64,000 nucleotides of DNA from Sinotaia quadrata (taxonomy: Eukaryota > Mollusca > Gastropoda > Architaenioglossa > Viviparidae). The translations under genes were made by a program, and so were the position numbers. Location of the stretch: the NCBI GenBank assembly GCA_028829895.1, contig CM054177.1, forward strand, positions 39,615,564 through 39,679,563. Reading direction: 5' to 3'. Shown here piece after piece: positions 1 through 11,124 of the stretch (positions are counted from its first letter, which is position 1; every line of letters starts with the position of its first letter). A model generated the notes under the pieces. That model saw nothing but the letters and a program-made list of their open reading frames with translations. It had not been told where the DNA came from and ran no database searches.

Positions 1-222
1 AGTGTTATGTTACACCACTTTAGCTTGTGTTATGTTACACCACTTTAGCTTGTGTTATGTTACACCACTTTAGATTAAGTGTTATGTTACACCACTTTAG
101 ATTAAGTGTTATGTTACACCACTTCAGCTTAAGTGTTATGTTACACCACTTTAGCTTAAGTGTTATGTTACACCACTTTAGCTTAAGTGTTATGTTACAC
201 CACTTCAGCTTAAGTGTTATAT
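1..222. repeat. 27-bp minisatellite at the window edge
   Basis: About eight copies of a 27-bp unit (core gttatgttacaccacttta) run head to tail and begin before base 1. Unit-to-unit variation is slight: agctt, agatt or cagctt junctions, with two early copies three bases shorter. The open frame through the array repeats MLHHFSLSV and is an artefact of the unit length being a multiple of three. Confidence 0.95.
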
Positions 223-1123
223 CTACACAATCTCAAGTTATAGGCACAGAGGGGTAAAAGATAAGACTGGTCGTATACAGATAACCAGATGATTTGAATA
301 TTCCAGCAATGTCATGTTCCACAAAATACCATTGTTCTCCTATATAAGCATGTTACTACAGCTAGACTAGACTTAAAGTAGTACTTACACAGTCATTGTC
401 AATCCAGGTTAATAGAAGAGGAACAGGAAAGTCGAATGGCGGTTGCTAGTTCAAGTAATTAAACAATATTATAGTAAGCTGTATTTTTCTCACCTATTTC
501 ATTCTTTTTCTTTTCTTATTCTTTTTGTTGTTGTTGTTGTTGATAAGATAATGCCAATTGATAAAATGTAATTCAAATAACTAATAGTAACATAAATGAA
601 AGTCGCCTATTTACAGTAATCTGGTTAAAAAAAATAAACAAACTTGATTAATAGAAAAACTGAAACTCACCTATTTACAGAAATCCGGTAAAGAAAACTT
701 TATTAATAGAATATCTGAAAATTGCGTATTTACTGTAATCTAGTAAAGAAAGATTTTACCAGAATAACTAAAATGAATATACACTGAATCTAAACTGATA
801 TGGAAAAAAATTCATTTAAAGTAAGAAAGAAACTGTCTGATTCACACTGAATTTACTGGAAATTTACAAAATAAAAATGCACGTATACAAACTAGCCTAT
901 TAAGATCAGTTATCAAGGAAAGACAACTCAGTCAGGATAACAGTCTGCGAAACACTGCAATTAAGTAACTTAACTCCAGCTCATCTATTTATAGTTAACT
1001 CTCAAAGGCTAAGTGGAAAGTAAGACAAAAAATAATTACTATAAACTGGCAAGTGACAATTAATTACTGTAAACTGACTAGTAGAACTGACAACAGGCAA
1101 ACACAGACATAGCTGAAACTCAC
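223..1123. other. AT-rich DNA, inferred GPA2 intron 1 (partial)
   Basis: No coding exon is visible on either strand. Bases about 597-775 hold three diverged copies of a roughly 62-bp unit (core ctatttacagtaatctggt). If the exon at 1124-1244 is correct, this stretch is the start of its first intron. Confidence 0.5.
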
Positions 1124-1244
1124 CTACTAAATGACATCCTGGCGTTTCCCAAGTGTGTCGCAGATTTGAAGAAGCTCTGCAGGGAGCCACAACGAACAGC
1201 AGCGTCACCACTACAGCTACAAGAACTGTCTGCTGTCGAGACAT
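1124..1244 (-). CDS. GPA2: Glycoprotein hormone alpha-2 (GPA2), first coding exon only
   Basis: Forty codons plus one base are read from the ATG at 1244 to a strong donor (AG|GTGAGT) just below 1124. The product starts MSRQQ, has a hydrophobic core (TVLVAVVVTLLFVVAP) and a plausible signal-peptidase site after CRA. It then reads SSNLRHTWETPGCHLV and is split inside a glycine codon. The W-x-x-PGCHLVG motif is the start of the mature cystine-knot domain in invertebrate GPA2, the alpha subunit of thyrostimulin-like heterodimers, which is secreted and acts with GPB5 on an LGR-type receptor. That family match is from memory. An in-frame ATG at 1286 would add 14 residues before the signal peptide, so 1244 is preferred. 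The remaining cystine-knot exons should lie off the left edge. The call rests on one exon and could be another short secreted peptide. Confidence 0.68.
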
Positions 1245-1485
1245 GGACGCTCTTTTCACTTCCAAGTCAAAGCCAGAATGCATCAATAGCCAAAGAAATA
1301 CAGCCTACTTTATCTAGGAGTAGACAAATTTTCTTTCTAAAAGAGTATCTTCTTTGAACTTTTAATCTGTCACTGAAGTAGATATCTCTTGTCTCGTAAT
1401 CTTGTCTGCAAAGAGCTCTGTAGAAATGTATGTCGACGGTTGGTGCAGTCAAATTGTTCTGTTCATCACATTCAAAAGCATCTTG
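1245..1485 (-). other. 5' flank or 5' UTR of the GPA2 exon
   Basis: This unique, slightly GC-richer stretch lies immediately upstream of the hormone exon. An in-frame open reading extends a further 14 codons before the chosen ATG. I see no convincing TATA box, so the transcription start may be on a separate upstream exon. Confidence 0.35.
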
Positions 1486-1595
1486 CTCTTTTTCTTCACA
1501 ACATCATACCTGTTCGTAAATAGTACCTTTAGTTTTATGGCTCTTTTTCTTCACAACATCATACCTGTTCGTAAATAGTACCTTTAGTTTTATGG
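1486..1595. repeat. Perfect 55-bp tandem duplication
   Basis: The unit beginning ctctttttcttcacaacatc occurs twice in direct succession with no differences visible, which suggests a recent duplication. It lies upstream of the GPA2 exon. Confidence 0.95.
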
Positions 1596-1925
1596 CACTT
1601 TTTCAAGCAAACATTTTCTTCACTGGCTATGAATGTCAACCAGAAGCCTAAATTAAATTAGAAAAACCTTTGTAATAGTCGCAATTTGCAGAATGTCTCT
1701 CCTAAATTTTTAAATGAATACTTTATTAGAGAGGTAATATCCGGGTTGTAGGTACTCTGAGAAAATTAATTTACTAAAATATTTACTGCCTCATTAATGA
1801 CAATGGTGGTTAATTGAAATTTCAATGAGGCAATCGTGGTTAAGTAAATTTCTTCTACATTTTTAATAACAATGATGTAAAATTTCTAAGATGTAACCCT
1901 ACATTATAATTTAAAATGAGAGTCC

Positions 1926-2125
1926 TGTCATTTACAATCCTGATTTTGCATTATATGTAATTGTATATTATACGTGAGAATAAGAATTCTGTCATTTGCA
2001 AATCTGATTTTGTAATAAATGTAATGTATATTAGAATGAAAGTAATTTATAAGCCTGGCTTTACATTATTTGTAATTGTAAATTCGAGCTTGACAGTAAT
2101 TTACAAGCCTGATTTTGAAGAATAA
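1926..2125. repeat. Degenerate 50-65-bp tandem repeat
   Basis: Three to four diverged units share the pattern gtcatttacaatcctgattttg followed by an AT-rich stretch containing gtaattgta. They grade into the next array. Confidence 0.75.
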
Positions 2126-2167
2126 CCTAATTGTTTTAGGTTTAATTTAACTGTATATTATACAAGA

Positions 2168-2645
2168 CAGCGAGAATAACCTAACTTAAAAATCTAGCTT
2201 ACCCTCAAATTATAGCTGAGAGGAAGAATAACCTAATTTAAAAGCCCAACTTTTTGTTTGATATATTATAATTATAGTTGAGAGGAAGAATAACCTAATT
2301 TAAAAGCCCAACTTTTTGTTTGATATATTATAATTATAGTTGAGAGGAAGAATAACCTAATTTAAAAGCCCGACTTTTGTTTGATATATTATAGTTGGGA
2401 GGAAGAATAACCTAATTTAAAAGCCTGACTTTTTGTCTGATCTATTATAGCTGAAAGGAAGAATAGCCTAATTCTAATCAAAACCTGGTTTTGTCTGATC
2501 TATTATAGCTGAAAGGAAGAATAGCTTAATTCTAATCAAAACCTGGTTTTGTCTGATCTATTATAGCTGAAAGGAAGAATAGCCTAATTCTAATCAAAAC
2601 CTGGTTTTGTCTGATCTATTATAGCTGAAAGGAAGAATAGCCTCA
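2168..2645. repeat. 55-62-bp minisatellite with two subfamilies
   Basis: Eight or nine units are present. The left ones carry gaataacctaatttaaaag and gtttgatatattataatta; the right ones carry gaatagcctaattctaatc and tctgatctattatagctga. Copies within each subfamily are almost identical, so each appears to have expanded separately from a common ancestor. Confidence 0.93.
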
Positions 2646-3399
2646 TAATAATCACATGGTAATTTCTTATCAGAGAACACAAATGGAGTTATAGAGATTA
2701 TAGCAATAATAGTTTGTACGTAACCTTGTCAAGATGATGCTGCAATAGTCTTTCATGTGCTTTTGTAATAAAGTCACAAGTTTATCGTCACAATAGAATT
2801 GTCAGTTTTACATGTCCTCTAACACGCTGTAGAATGTTCCATCAGTCCCTGTTCTCTTTGAGACTAATCTGGGTGCTGCTTCCTGTCTTAGTTTCCTCAA
2901 GCAGAACAACACTGTAGCAATTTCCAGTACCTTCCTTGTACCAGAAATTCCATGATGTAGTCGAGCATACTTTGCCACCATACATCAACAGAGTGCAGTG
3001 TGTCCTTACAATTACACACAGGTTGTGGGGGAGATACTTCTTGAATTAACCACGCCAAAGTGGTTTATAATTTAGTAAACTGGGAGGTCTAGTAAAACAA
3101 AACAAAAGGCTGCTTCTTCTCATTAAGCTAATGGCTGTCTTTCATGACCAGACTTTTTCCACACCAAATTCAAAGTGAATAGAAAATAAATTCTTTTCAA
3201 CAGGTAAACTTTGATCTCAGCCCTTTGACATGTCTCATTCATGTAAATCTTAACCATTTAGATAAGAAAACTACTCTTTGAATGGCATATGGCTTTCGCT
3301 TCATACACTGGATTTTCTTTTCCCTTTTTTCTACTTCTAGCATTTTAGAGGAAAAATATGAAACAAAATGTAGCAAGACACACAGTGATGACATCTTGA
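2646..3399. other. Unique DNA, no supported gene
   Basis: This is a non-repetitive stretch of mixed composition. Around 2810-3060 there are short open frames on both strands, but none has splice signals or recognisable motifs. It may contain an eroded mobile element. Confidence 0.4.
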
Positions 3400-4372
3400 G
3401 CCATCATTCCACAGCATGCAATCGTATTCACTAATGAAATTTTGAGCACCTTTACATAGCACTGCGGTTATGTTCACTGAATATATCTTGAGCGTCATTC
3501 CATGCAATGCAGTCATGTTCCGTGATGACATTCTGGGCGTTATTACATAACATGAGGTCATGTTCGCTGAATACATATTGAGTGTTATTACATAGCATAG
3601 AGTCATGTTTACTGATGACGTCTTGAGATTAATTCCCCTAGCACACGGTCGTGTTTACTGATGATGTCTTGAGCATCATTCCGCTAGTATTTTGTCGTGT
3701 TCAATGATGACGTCTTGGGCGTCATTCCACAAGCACACTGTTGTGCTCACTGATGACGTCTTGAGCATAATTTCATAGCATGCGGTCATGTTCACTGGTG
3801 ACATATTGAGTGTCATTTCACACGCGCACATACGCATATTCACTTATGACATATTGTGCATCATTCCACTAGCATGCGGTCATGTTCACTGATGAAATCT
3901 TGAGTGTCACTCCACTAGCTTGGGGTCGTGTTCATTGATAACATCTTGAATGTGATTCCAAAGGTACTCAGTTTTGTTCACTGATGACATCTTGAGCATC
4001 TTTACAAAAGCCTGCAGTTGTGTTCACTTTTGACAAATTGAGCGTTATTCCAATAGCGTGAGGTCGTATTCCTTGATAACATCTTGAAAGTAATTCCAAA
4101 ACTTTTCAGTCGTGTTCACTGGTGTCATGTTGAGTGTCATTCATCTAGCATGTGGTTTTGTTCACTGATGATATCTTGAGAGTCATTCCACTAGCTTGAG
4201 ATCGTGTTCATTAAGAACATCTTGAACGTCATTCCAAAGACATGCAGTCGTGTTCACTGATGTAAACCTGAGTTTCATTCCACTAGCTTGAACTCGTGTT
4301 CACTGGTGTCATCTCGAATGTCATTCTACTAGCCTGAGATCTTTTCACTGATGTCATCTTGAGCGTCAATCC
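3400..4372. repeat. About 57-60-bp minisatellite with CRE-like motifs
   Basis: Roughly sixteen diverged units follow the pattern gttcactgatgacatcttga, then gcgtcattccactagcat, then gcggtcgt. Several units carry TGATGACGTCTTG, which contains TGACGTC, seven of the eight bases of the CREB/ATF site TGACGTCA (near 3615, 3706 and 3754). The array lies 2.2-3.1 kb upstream of the GPA2 exon. Confidence 0.92.
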
Positions 4373-4861
4373 AAAAGATTTTCTATTCAGATATAGTTTT
4401 TGTCCTTCCATACATATCATATATTTCTGCACTTTTGCTGAAAGGAGAGGTTGCAAAAATACTCGTAGTTCTGTATTATCAGAAAATATATAACTGAGAT
4501 TCTATTGTGTTTTTTCAACTTTCTCCATGTAATTTGATTTACAGCAAAATATTATTTAGCGCAAGACATTAAGTCTAAAAAAAATTAAAAACATTAAAAT
4601 AGTATCTGTTACAAAAACAAAAAAGTAAAACTTCACCTACTGTCATGCTGATTTTAATTCTTTTTTTTAAATTTTCCATTCTATCTTCCTGCACTGAAGA
4701 CATCTGCAAGACGTTAGCACTTAGTGCGCGTGAGCAATATATCACAGAATTACATCCACCATGACTACATTAAAAATTTAAATCACGAAACACAGAGGAA
4801 GAAACTTTCAGACAAGAAAACTCACGTCATTTGCTTGGATTGGTGGCTATGCAAAGAAATG
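4373..4861. other. Unique AT-rich DNA between arrays
   Basis: I see no coding exon, RNA gene or repeat structure here beyond poly-A/T tracts. Confidence 0.45.
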
Positions 4862-5185
4862 GCCACACTTCACTGTATTCTTGTTCCATTGTTGTCATAC
4901 TTCACTGTATTCTTGTTCCATTGTTGTCATACTTCACTGTATTCTTGTTCCATTGTTGTCATACTTCACTGTATTCTTGTTCCATTGTGGCCACACTTCG
5001 TTGTATTCTTATTCCATTGTGGCCACACTTCGTTGTATTCTTATTCCATTGTGGCCACACTTCGTTGTATTCTTGTTCCATTGTGGCCACATTTCACTGT
5101 ATCCTTGTTTTATACTGTAACACAACTTCACTATATTCTTGGTTCCCAGTGTAACATCACCTTGTTGTATTCCAGTGTGGGCACA
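4862..5185. repeat. 32-bp minisatellite
   Basis: Nine to ten units follow ttcactgtattcttgttcca plus ttgttgtcatac, with a run of ttgtggccacac variants to the right and eroded copies at the right end. Three overlapping plus-strand frames stay open through it, but they are repeat translations (FHCCHTSLYS and similar) with no other support. Confidence 0.93.
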
Positions 5186-5317
5186 ACTCTCCCGACTTTA
5201 TTTAAAATATATGTCAAGGTTGGTGAAGTTTTTATCCTCTCAAGTATTGATTGTTATAAAACAACACACATATATAATAATTGCGCGCGTGTGTGCACAA
5301 GCACTTCTGTGTATGAC

Positions 5318-5522
5318 TGATAAAATGTAGCACAAAATCAGCTATAAAATGTAGCACAAGATCAGCTATAAAATGTAGCACAAGATCAGCTATAAAATGT
5401 AGCACAAAATCAGCTATAAAATGTAGCACAAGATCAGCTATAAAATGTAACACAAGATCAGCTATAAAATGTAGCACAAGATCAGCTATAAAATGTAGCA
5501 CAAAATCAGCTATAAAATGTAA
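5318..5522. repeat. 24-bp minisatellite
   Basis: About eight near-identical units (tataaaatgtagcacaagat plus cagc) are present. The unit contains TATAAAA by chance. The minus-strand frame repeats VLHFIADL and is not a gene. Confidence 0.95.
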
Positions 5523-6308
5523 CCCTTTCGATACCTTCTAAACCGTTTCTGCGTTTTCTCTACACCAGTGCAATAATGACACGTAACACTTATAATCCAA
5601 TGTACGATGCATACACATTTAATCATCACTGCCAATAAAAACATCAGACGCATTCAAACAAACATCTATGCAAAACGTATTTACAGATTTTGTCTTATAA
5701 TGAATTAATCCATAAATTTAAATAAGTTGGAATTGGCAATTAATGTTTATAAAAATTAGCCTCGTCCTTTATGTCAACTCCAACACAGGAAGTTAACCCT
5801 CCTTCAGAACGAAGCGCACATGTTTCGCGCACCTCATGACGAGTGGGTCCAAAGGAATGCTTACAAAGTTGTGCATAGCTTTCTGACTTTCTAATTGATT
5901 GCAATAGGAAACCTTTCATTGTAGGGCCACTTTAAAAAGCATCAATATTCTCATAAGCTGATTTATCTTCCTGCCTACTAGTGTGGGCATATCTTGAACT
6001 TTATCTTTGATTTAGTGACGATATTCCAGCACGTGCATTTTAGTCGTATCAGTGCGGGTAATTTAATTATAATCAAATCCATCATTTCACAATATGCATC
6101 ATGACGCCTCTGTACAGTCAGAGTAATTATGATGATGCACATCTGTTTCGCAGCTATCCTTCTTGTACAAGATATCTTATTTTTAATAATTTTTTTTCTT
6201 TATACTATAGATGCCACTTGGAGCAAAATTAATGACACTAAGTGTTTATCATAGTTTGAAATAATAATAAAATTAAATGCGTTTGCTGTTTTACCGAAAA
6301 GCAAATTG
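5523..6308. other. Unique DNA between arrays
   Basis: No exon or RNA gene is supported. The segment near 5790-5850 is locally richer in CpG (aacgaagcgcacatgtttcg) but has no further promoter signature. Confidence 0.4.
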
Positions 6309-6309
6309 A

Positions 6310-6340
<31 letters not shown>

Positions 6341-6408
6341 ATATATATATAGAGAGAGAGAGCGAGAGAGAACGAGAGAGTTATATATTTAGAGAGAGAG
6401 AAAGAACC
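6309..6408. repeat. Inverted-repeat microsatellite (TC)n(TA)n(GA)n
   Basis: A pyrimidine (TC)n run, a central tatatatatata and a purine (GA)n run together form a near-perfect palindrome. A second shorter ttatatatttagagag block follows. The structure could extrude as a cruciform or hairpin. Confidence 0.9.
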
Positions 6409-6855
6409 CTACTTTATACTGAATAGCTTGCTTGATCTAAAATTATTATACTTATTCTTTGGTAAAGTAAATTCTCTGCATGGGAAGTGATTTTCATCTG
6501 ACACAATAGGTATCTTAAATTTCGTCCAAATAATTTCAAATGACAATGACTTGTTTTAGCAAAATGCAAATGATACAATTCACCTGCATTAAGACACAAA
6601 ATCTTTTATAAAATCTGTATTGATATTTTGACGATGATCAGGATGTCCTAGTCAAACTATTCATGTTGTAATCTTTTAGTAGTCTTACCTACAACGCCAA
6701 ATAATATTATGTGATATCCCAAATGATCTACCTATTATACACGACTTTAATTACAAAATGTTAGAAGTATCATTACCCTAATTCTCGATATATCGATTGT
6801 AATTGGTTTTTAATGTTCATTTCAAGCGATCGTCTTGTGATAGATTCTGTATTCA
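6409..6855. other. Unique AT-rich DNA between arrays
   Basis: I see no supported feature here. Confidence 0.4.
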
Positions 6856-7235
6856 TAGAGATAGTGTAATAAGTAGATTATATGTTTACAGAGATAGTGT
6901 AATAAGTAGATTATGTGTTTACAGAGATAGTGTAAAAAGTAGATTATGTGTTTACAGATATAGTGTAATAAGTAGATTATGTGTTTACAGAGATAGTGTA
7001 ATAAGTAGATTATGTGTTTACAGAGATAGTGTAATAAATAGATTATGTGTTTACAGAGATAGTGTAAAAAGTAGATTATGTGTTTACAGAGATAGTGTAA
7101 TAAGTAGATTATGTGTTTACAGAGATAGTGTAATAAGTAGATTATGTGTTTACAGAGATAGTGTAATAAGTAGATTATGTGTTTACAGAGATAGTGTAAT
7201 AAGTAGATTATGTGTTTACAGAGATAGTGTAACAC
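6856..7235. repeat. 33-bp minisatellite
   Basis: Twelve highly similar units (agagatagtgtaataagtag plus attatgtgtttac) are present. Because 33 is a multiple of three and the unit has frames free of stops, both strands show long frames: 11-residue repeats such as RDSVISRLCVY and LLHYLCKHIIY. Nothing else suggests translation. Confidence 0.97.
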
Positions 7236-7534
7236 ATCATTTGATAAACAAGTTTGTCATTCTGATCCAAATGATATCGCTGTGTACTACATTAGGTGTC
7301 AAACATTATGGCCAATAATCCTCGGTATTGCATTTAAAGCACATTATACTTGCAGAATACAATAGAATCTTAACTAAAACCAATATAATACTTACAGAAT
7401 GTACTGAATGAATTAACTTTAAATATTATAATCCTTGTGGGATTTGCTGAAAAATTACCATTAACTTTTATAATCCCTGCAATATGTGCTGAATTAATTA
7501 TCTTTAATCAAATCGTCACTCCTTGATGCAAAAC

Positions 7535-8003
7535 ATTTTCTTATGTCAGACAGATAATACATGTAATAGCCCCAATCTAGATCATAATATGTCAGACAGA
7601 TTAATACGTGTAATAGCCCCAATCTAGATCATAATATGTCAGACAGATTAATACATGTAATAGCCCCAATCTGGATCATAATATGTCAGACAGATAATAC
7701 ATTTAATAATCCAAATCTAGATCATAATATGTCAGACAGATAATACATTTAATAGTCCAAATCTGGATCATAATATGTCAGACAGATAATACATTTAATA
7801 GTCCAAATCTGGATTATAATATGTCAGACAGATAATACATTTAATAGTCCAAATCTGGATCATAGTATGTCAGACAGATAATACATTTAATAGTCCAAAT
7901 CTGGATTATAATATGTCAGACAGATAATATATTTAATAGTCCAAATCTGGATTATAATATGTCAGACAGATAATATATTTAATAGTCCCAATCTAAATCA
8001 TAA
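7535..8003. repeat. About 46-bp minisatellite
   Basis: About ten units follow atgtcagacagataatacat, then ttaatagtccaaatctggat, then cataat. Left copies have cccaatctag and right copies have ccaaatctgg, so a gradient of variants runs through the array. Confidence 0.95.
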
Positions 8004-8045
8004 CATAAATTCATAATCTGTTCTTATAAAGTGATAATGTCCAAT

Positions 8046-8245
8046 TCAGTAATGAAACAGTAGTTCTCCTATCTTTTTACTAATGAAACAATAGTTCTCC
8101 CATCTTTACTAATGAAACAATAGTTCTCCTATCTTTACTAATGAAACAATAGTTCTCCTATCTTTTTACTAATGAAACAATAGTTCTCTTATCTCTTTAC
8201 TAATGAAACAATAGTTTTCCTATCTCTTTACTAAGCGTGAAGCAA
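8046..8245. repeat. About 31-bp minisatellite
   Basis: Six or seven units (actaatgaaacaatagttct plus cctatcttttt) are present, with small length differences from variable T runs. Confidence 0.93.
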
Positions 8246-8344
8246 TAGTTGTCTATCTTTTGTCACAAGCCAATAGGTGTACAATCTGCATTATTAATTT
8301 AAAATAATATTATCATATCTTGTATCATTAAAATTCACTTGTCC

Positions 8345-8785
8345 TCTCTGCTGTCAAGACACAAAAGTTGTTCTATCTGCTGTCAAGAACCACTTGTTGT
8401 CCTACTGATTGTCATGAAATTTTATCTATTTGTCATAAAATAACTGCTGCCCCATCAATTGTGTCATTAAACAACACTTGTCCTATGTGCTTGAATGAAA
8501 CATTAGTTGTCATATATATTCTCCTTACAATTATTGTCTTAATTGTTTTCAAGACACTGCCCTATCTGTTCTCCTTGCAATAATTGTCCGTTTTGTTTTC
8601 ATGATACAACCCTATCTGTTCTCCTTGCAATAATTGTCTTATTTGTTTTCATGACACTATAGTTGTCCTATTTTCCTTGAATATTGTCCTACTTGTCTTC
8701 ATGACTCTGTACTTGTCCTAACTATTCTCCGTGCAATATTGTCCTATTTGTTTTCCTGACAGCATATTTGTCATATTTGTTGTGA
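8345..8785. repeat. Degenerate tandem repeat
   Basis: Diverged units share ccttgcaataattgtctta, then tttgttttcatgacac, then ttgtcctat patterns. The array is older than its neighbours, and unit length varies from about 45 to 65 bp. Confidence 0.75.
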
Positions 8786-10985
8786 ACAACCACACGTTTG
8801 ATGCAATGAAATGTAAACATTTATGAGACAATAATTTCTGTATTTGGACATACTGTTATACCTCCATGATATAATAGGTAGTTTTTGCTAGAGGAAATCA
8901 GTGAAATATAAGTAATTTATGGACAAATTTAACTTGCATAAAGCTTATTGTACTATTTAATTTTAAGATATTTTAGGCGTCATACCTTTAGTCAAGTGTT
9001 TATTGTTTATTTCATCTTTATCCATGTACACTTTACTTTTTCACGATACGTTAATGTCATGTCTGTAGTGTTTATTGTAAAACACATTTTATTTTATCCT
9101 TATCCATAATCTTCACTTTTTACGAGTCTAGGTATCATTATAACCAAACGACCTTTCTATAACTTTCTATGTGTCACATAGCCAAAATATAACTCGCTGG
9201 TATATCAGTTATCTCTCCTGTTGCTGATACTCTCAGTCAGTGATAAAATAAGTAAAATTCGTTTTATCACAAATTTGTTCGTTCAATAATAATACTATGT
9301 TTAAAGCGTTATAAGAAAATAGCTAGCTAGCTACCTATGCTACATGCAGTACATCGAGTTGATTAAACAATAATTTTAAATAATTTGAAAAATTAAAATT
9401 ACCGTCTAAATTGTGCAGTATAATGAAAGAATGTGAAAGTACTCACTCACCTGTTTGTACACGAACAGAACCAGCTCTTAGTAAGACGTTTCACTGTCAC
9501 TGGCTAGAAAAACAAGCAAGTTATATCCACAGAGATATCGTGGATTCTAATCGGACCCACCCACTATTTCTAGGCGCATCGACCTGTGAAAGGGTGGATT
9601 AGCCTAAAGATTGAAACGTGGGTGGATGAGGGTGGACATGCACACACCGAATCGAATTGAAATCAGTCACGTTTTTTGCAGTCCAAGTTAATTTTGAAAG
9701 GCCCGAGGTTATCTTTCCGCTCTGAGTGGAATTGTCGTGAAGAATGTGAGGAGAGTGCTCGAGTCGTGTCCCCCTGTGTGTTGTTAGATTATAGCAGCCT
9801 GTCCTTTGGTGTTGCAGTTTAAACGAGAAACTGTTTTACTACAGTCTGCAGCGCTTAACCCGGTGCTGTTGAAACTGTGGCATATTCACATAGTTGTTTA
9901 AGTTCAAATCTTGCAAGTAAATTATTGTATGATCAAGCTAAATGAGAATATGGATACTTGAAGTGACCATTTTCAAATTCTTATGTCTATTTTTAAAACA
10001 GGCATAATGCTATGTTTTAAATATTAGTGCGTGTAAATGTGTGTATGTGTGCGCGCTATGATTCGAATATTTAAATTCTCAAGCATATCCTTTTTTGTTT
10101 GTACAACCGTGACATTTGTATGTGGTAGTACACTTCAGACTAGCTTATAGTACGTGTTCCTTGTGGATGAAATCGGAAAGGCCAGACAAATCTAGTCGAT
10201 GGAATTAAATGCATTCTAATTGATTGAAAAGGAAAAGTGATAAAACCCTTTAAGATGGAGCATACGTAGCTGAAATATAGCAAAGTGACAAATGTTATTG
10301 GTGAAATATGCATACTTAAGTCGAGCAATACACCAGTGGCACTTAACAAGCTGGGAAGTGTCGCGTGTCGTCACACGTCAAACTTGCCGGCTACCGATCG
10401 ATGAGTTCTAGCGCTTTCAGTGGCTGTCTGAGAACTCTATAGGGTCTCGCATTGTCTTCACCAATGCTCTCTCTTGTAAGTTTACACAGCCAAAGACAGG
10501 ATGGAAAAAAAATGAAGAATGGGAATACGACAAAATATGGTCATTAAGACCTGAAACACTACTTGTATTTGTTTTTGATTACGCTCTGTATAGTATGTCA
10601 ATAATGCCACACTGTATCAGCGTAATGAGACAGTAATTCACATAGTGCGCATGAAAGCTCATTAATTTCCAGTTTTAAACTGTTTGATTTAATAATGACC
10701 TATTTACAAAGTGCTTAGCTATTTTTGCATTCTTACCTGTCTAAGACCGTTTGTTCAGCACTGTTCACATTCTCATTATAAGATCTTCATCTGCCCGACC
10801 TTATTACAATGGCATGCCAGGATATCATCTGACCAGTATTGTTGCAATCTCATTAAGGGGAAGGCATTCATTGCACGAGTTCTTCACTAAACAGTTGTTA
10901 CTTTCCTCAGATTTAGAGTTACAATTTTGCTGGTAAATGACGAAAATAGACTGAACACAAGTGTGGAATGAAAAGATAACCTAAC
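8786..10985. other. Longest unique interval in the left third
   Basis: The interval has no confident gene. From about 9400 to 10500 the base composition is less AT-rich and CpG-containing words appear (gtcgtgtcccc, cccggtgctg). A 63-residue frame at 9411-9602 has no recognisable domain and no splice signals worth trusting. Confidence 0.4.
10360..10475 (+). other. Possible non-coding first exon (weak)
   Basis: A short CpG-bearing stretch (gtcgcgtgtcgtcacacgtc, gccggctaccgatcgatgag) is followed by a good donor, GTAAGT at 10476-10481. It could be a 5' UTR exon of an upstream or alternative transcript on the plus strand, for example of the TJAP1 gene. The evidence is composition plus one donor only. 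Confidence 0.22.
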
Positions 10986-11032
<47 letters not shown>

Positions 11033-11105
11033 TAAAGGTAGGTTTACAGATAGGTATACTGGTAGACAAGCAGATAGGTATACAGGCAGGCATGCAGATA
11101 AACAG
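10986..11105. repeat. (GA)n microsatellite and adjoining GATAGGTATAC repeat
   Basis: A run of about 22 GA dinucleotides is followed by imperfect repeats of agataggtatacaggcaggc. Two minus-strand frames of LSLSLS type arise from it and are artefacts. Confidence 0.93.
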
Positions 11106-11124
11106 ACACAATATTGCATCGCCA

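Noticed and set aside
4724..5330. Overlapping plus-strand frames of up to 198 residues
   Set aside because: They run through the 32-bp minisatellite and translate its unit in three frames; there are no splice sites or domain.
5318..5520. Repeated TATAAAA words as promoters
   Set aside because: They are part of a 24-bp tandem unit with no gene or CpG context downstream.
6822..7318. 171-residue plus and 137-residue minus frames
   Set aside because: Both are translations of the 33-bp array.
9411..9602. 63-residue frame in a less AT-rich segment
   Set aside because: No recognised domain, start context or splice signals; its length is compatible with chance.
10887..11119. Minus-strand frames with LSLSLS and repeated CLP/YLS words
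   Set aside because: They arise from the (GA)n microsatellite and the adjoining simple repeat.
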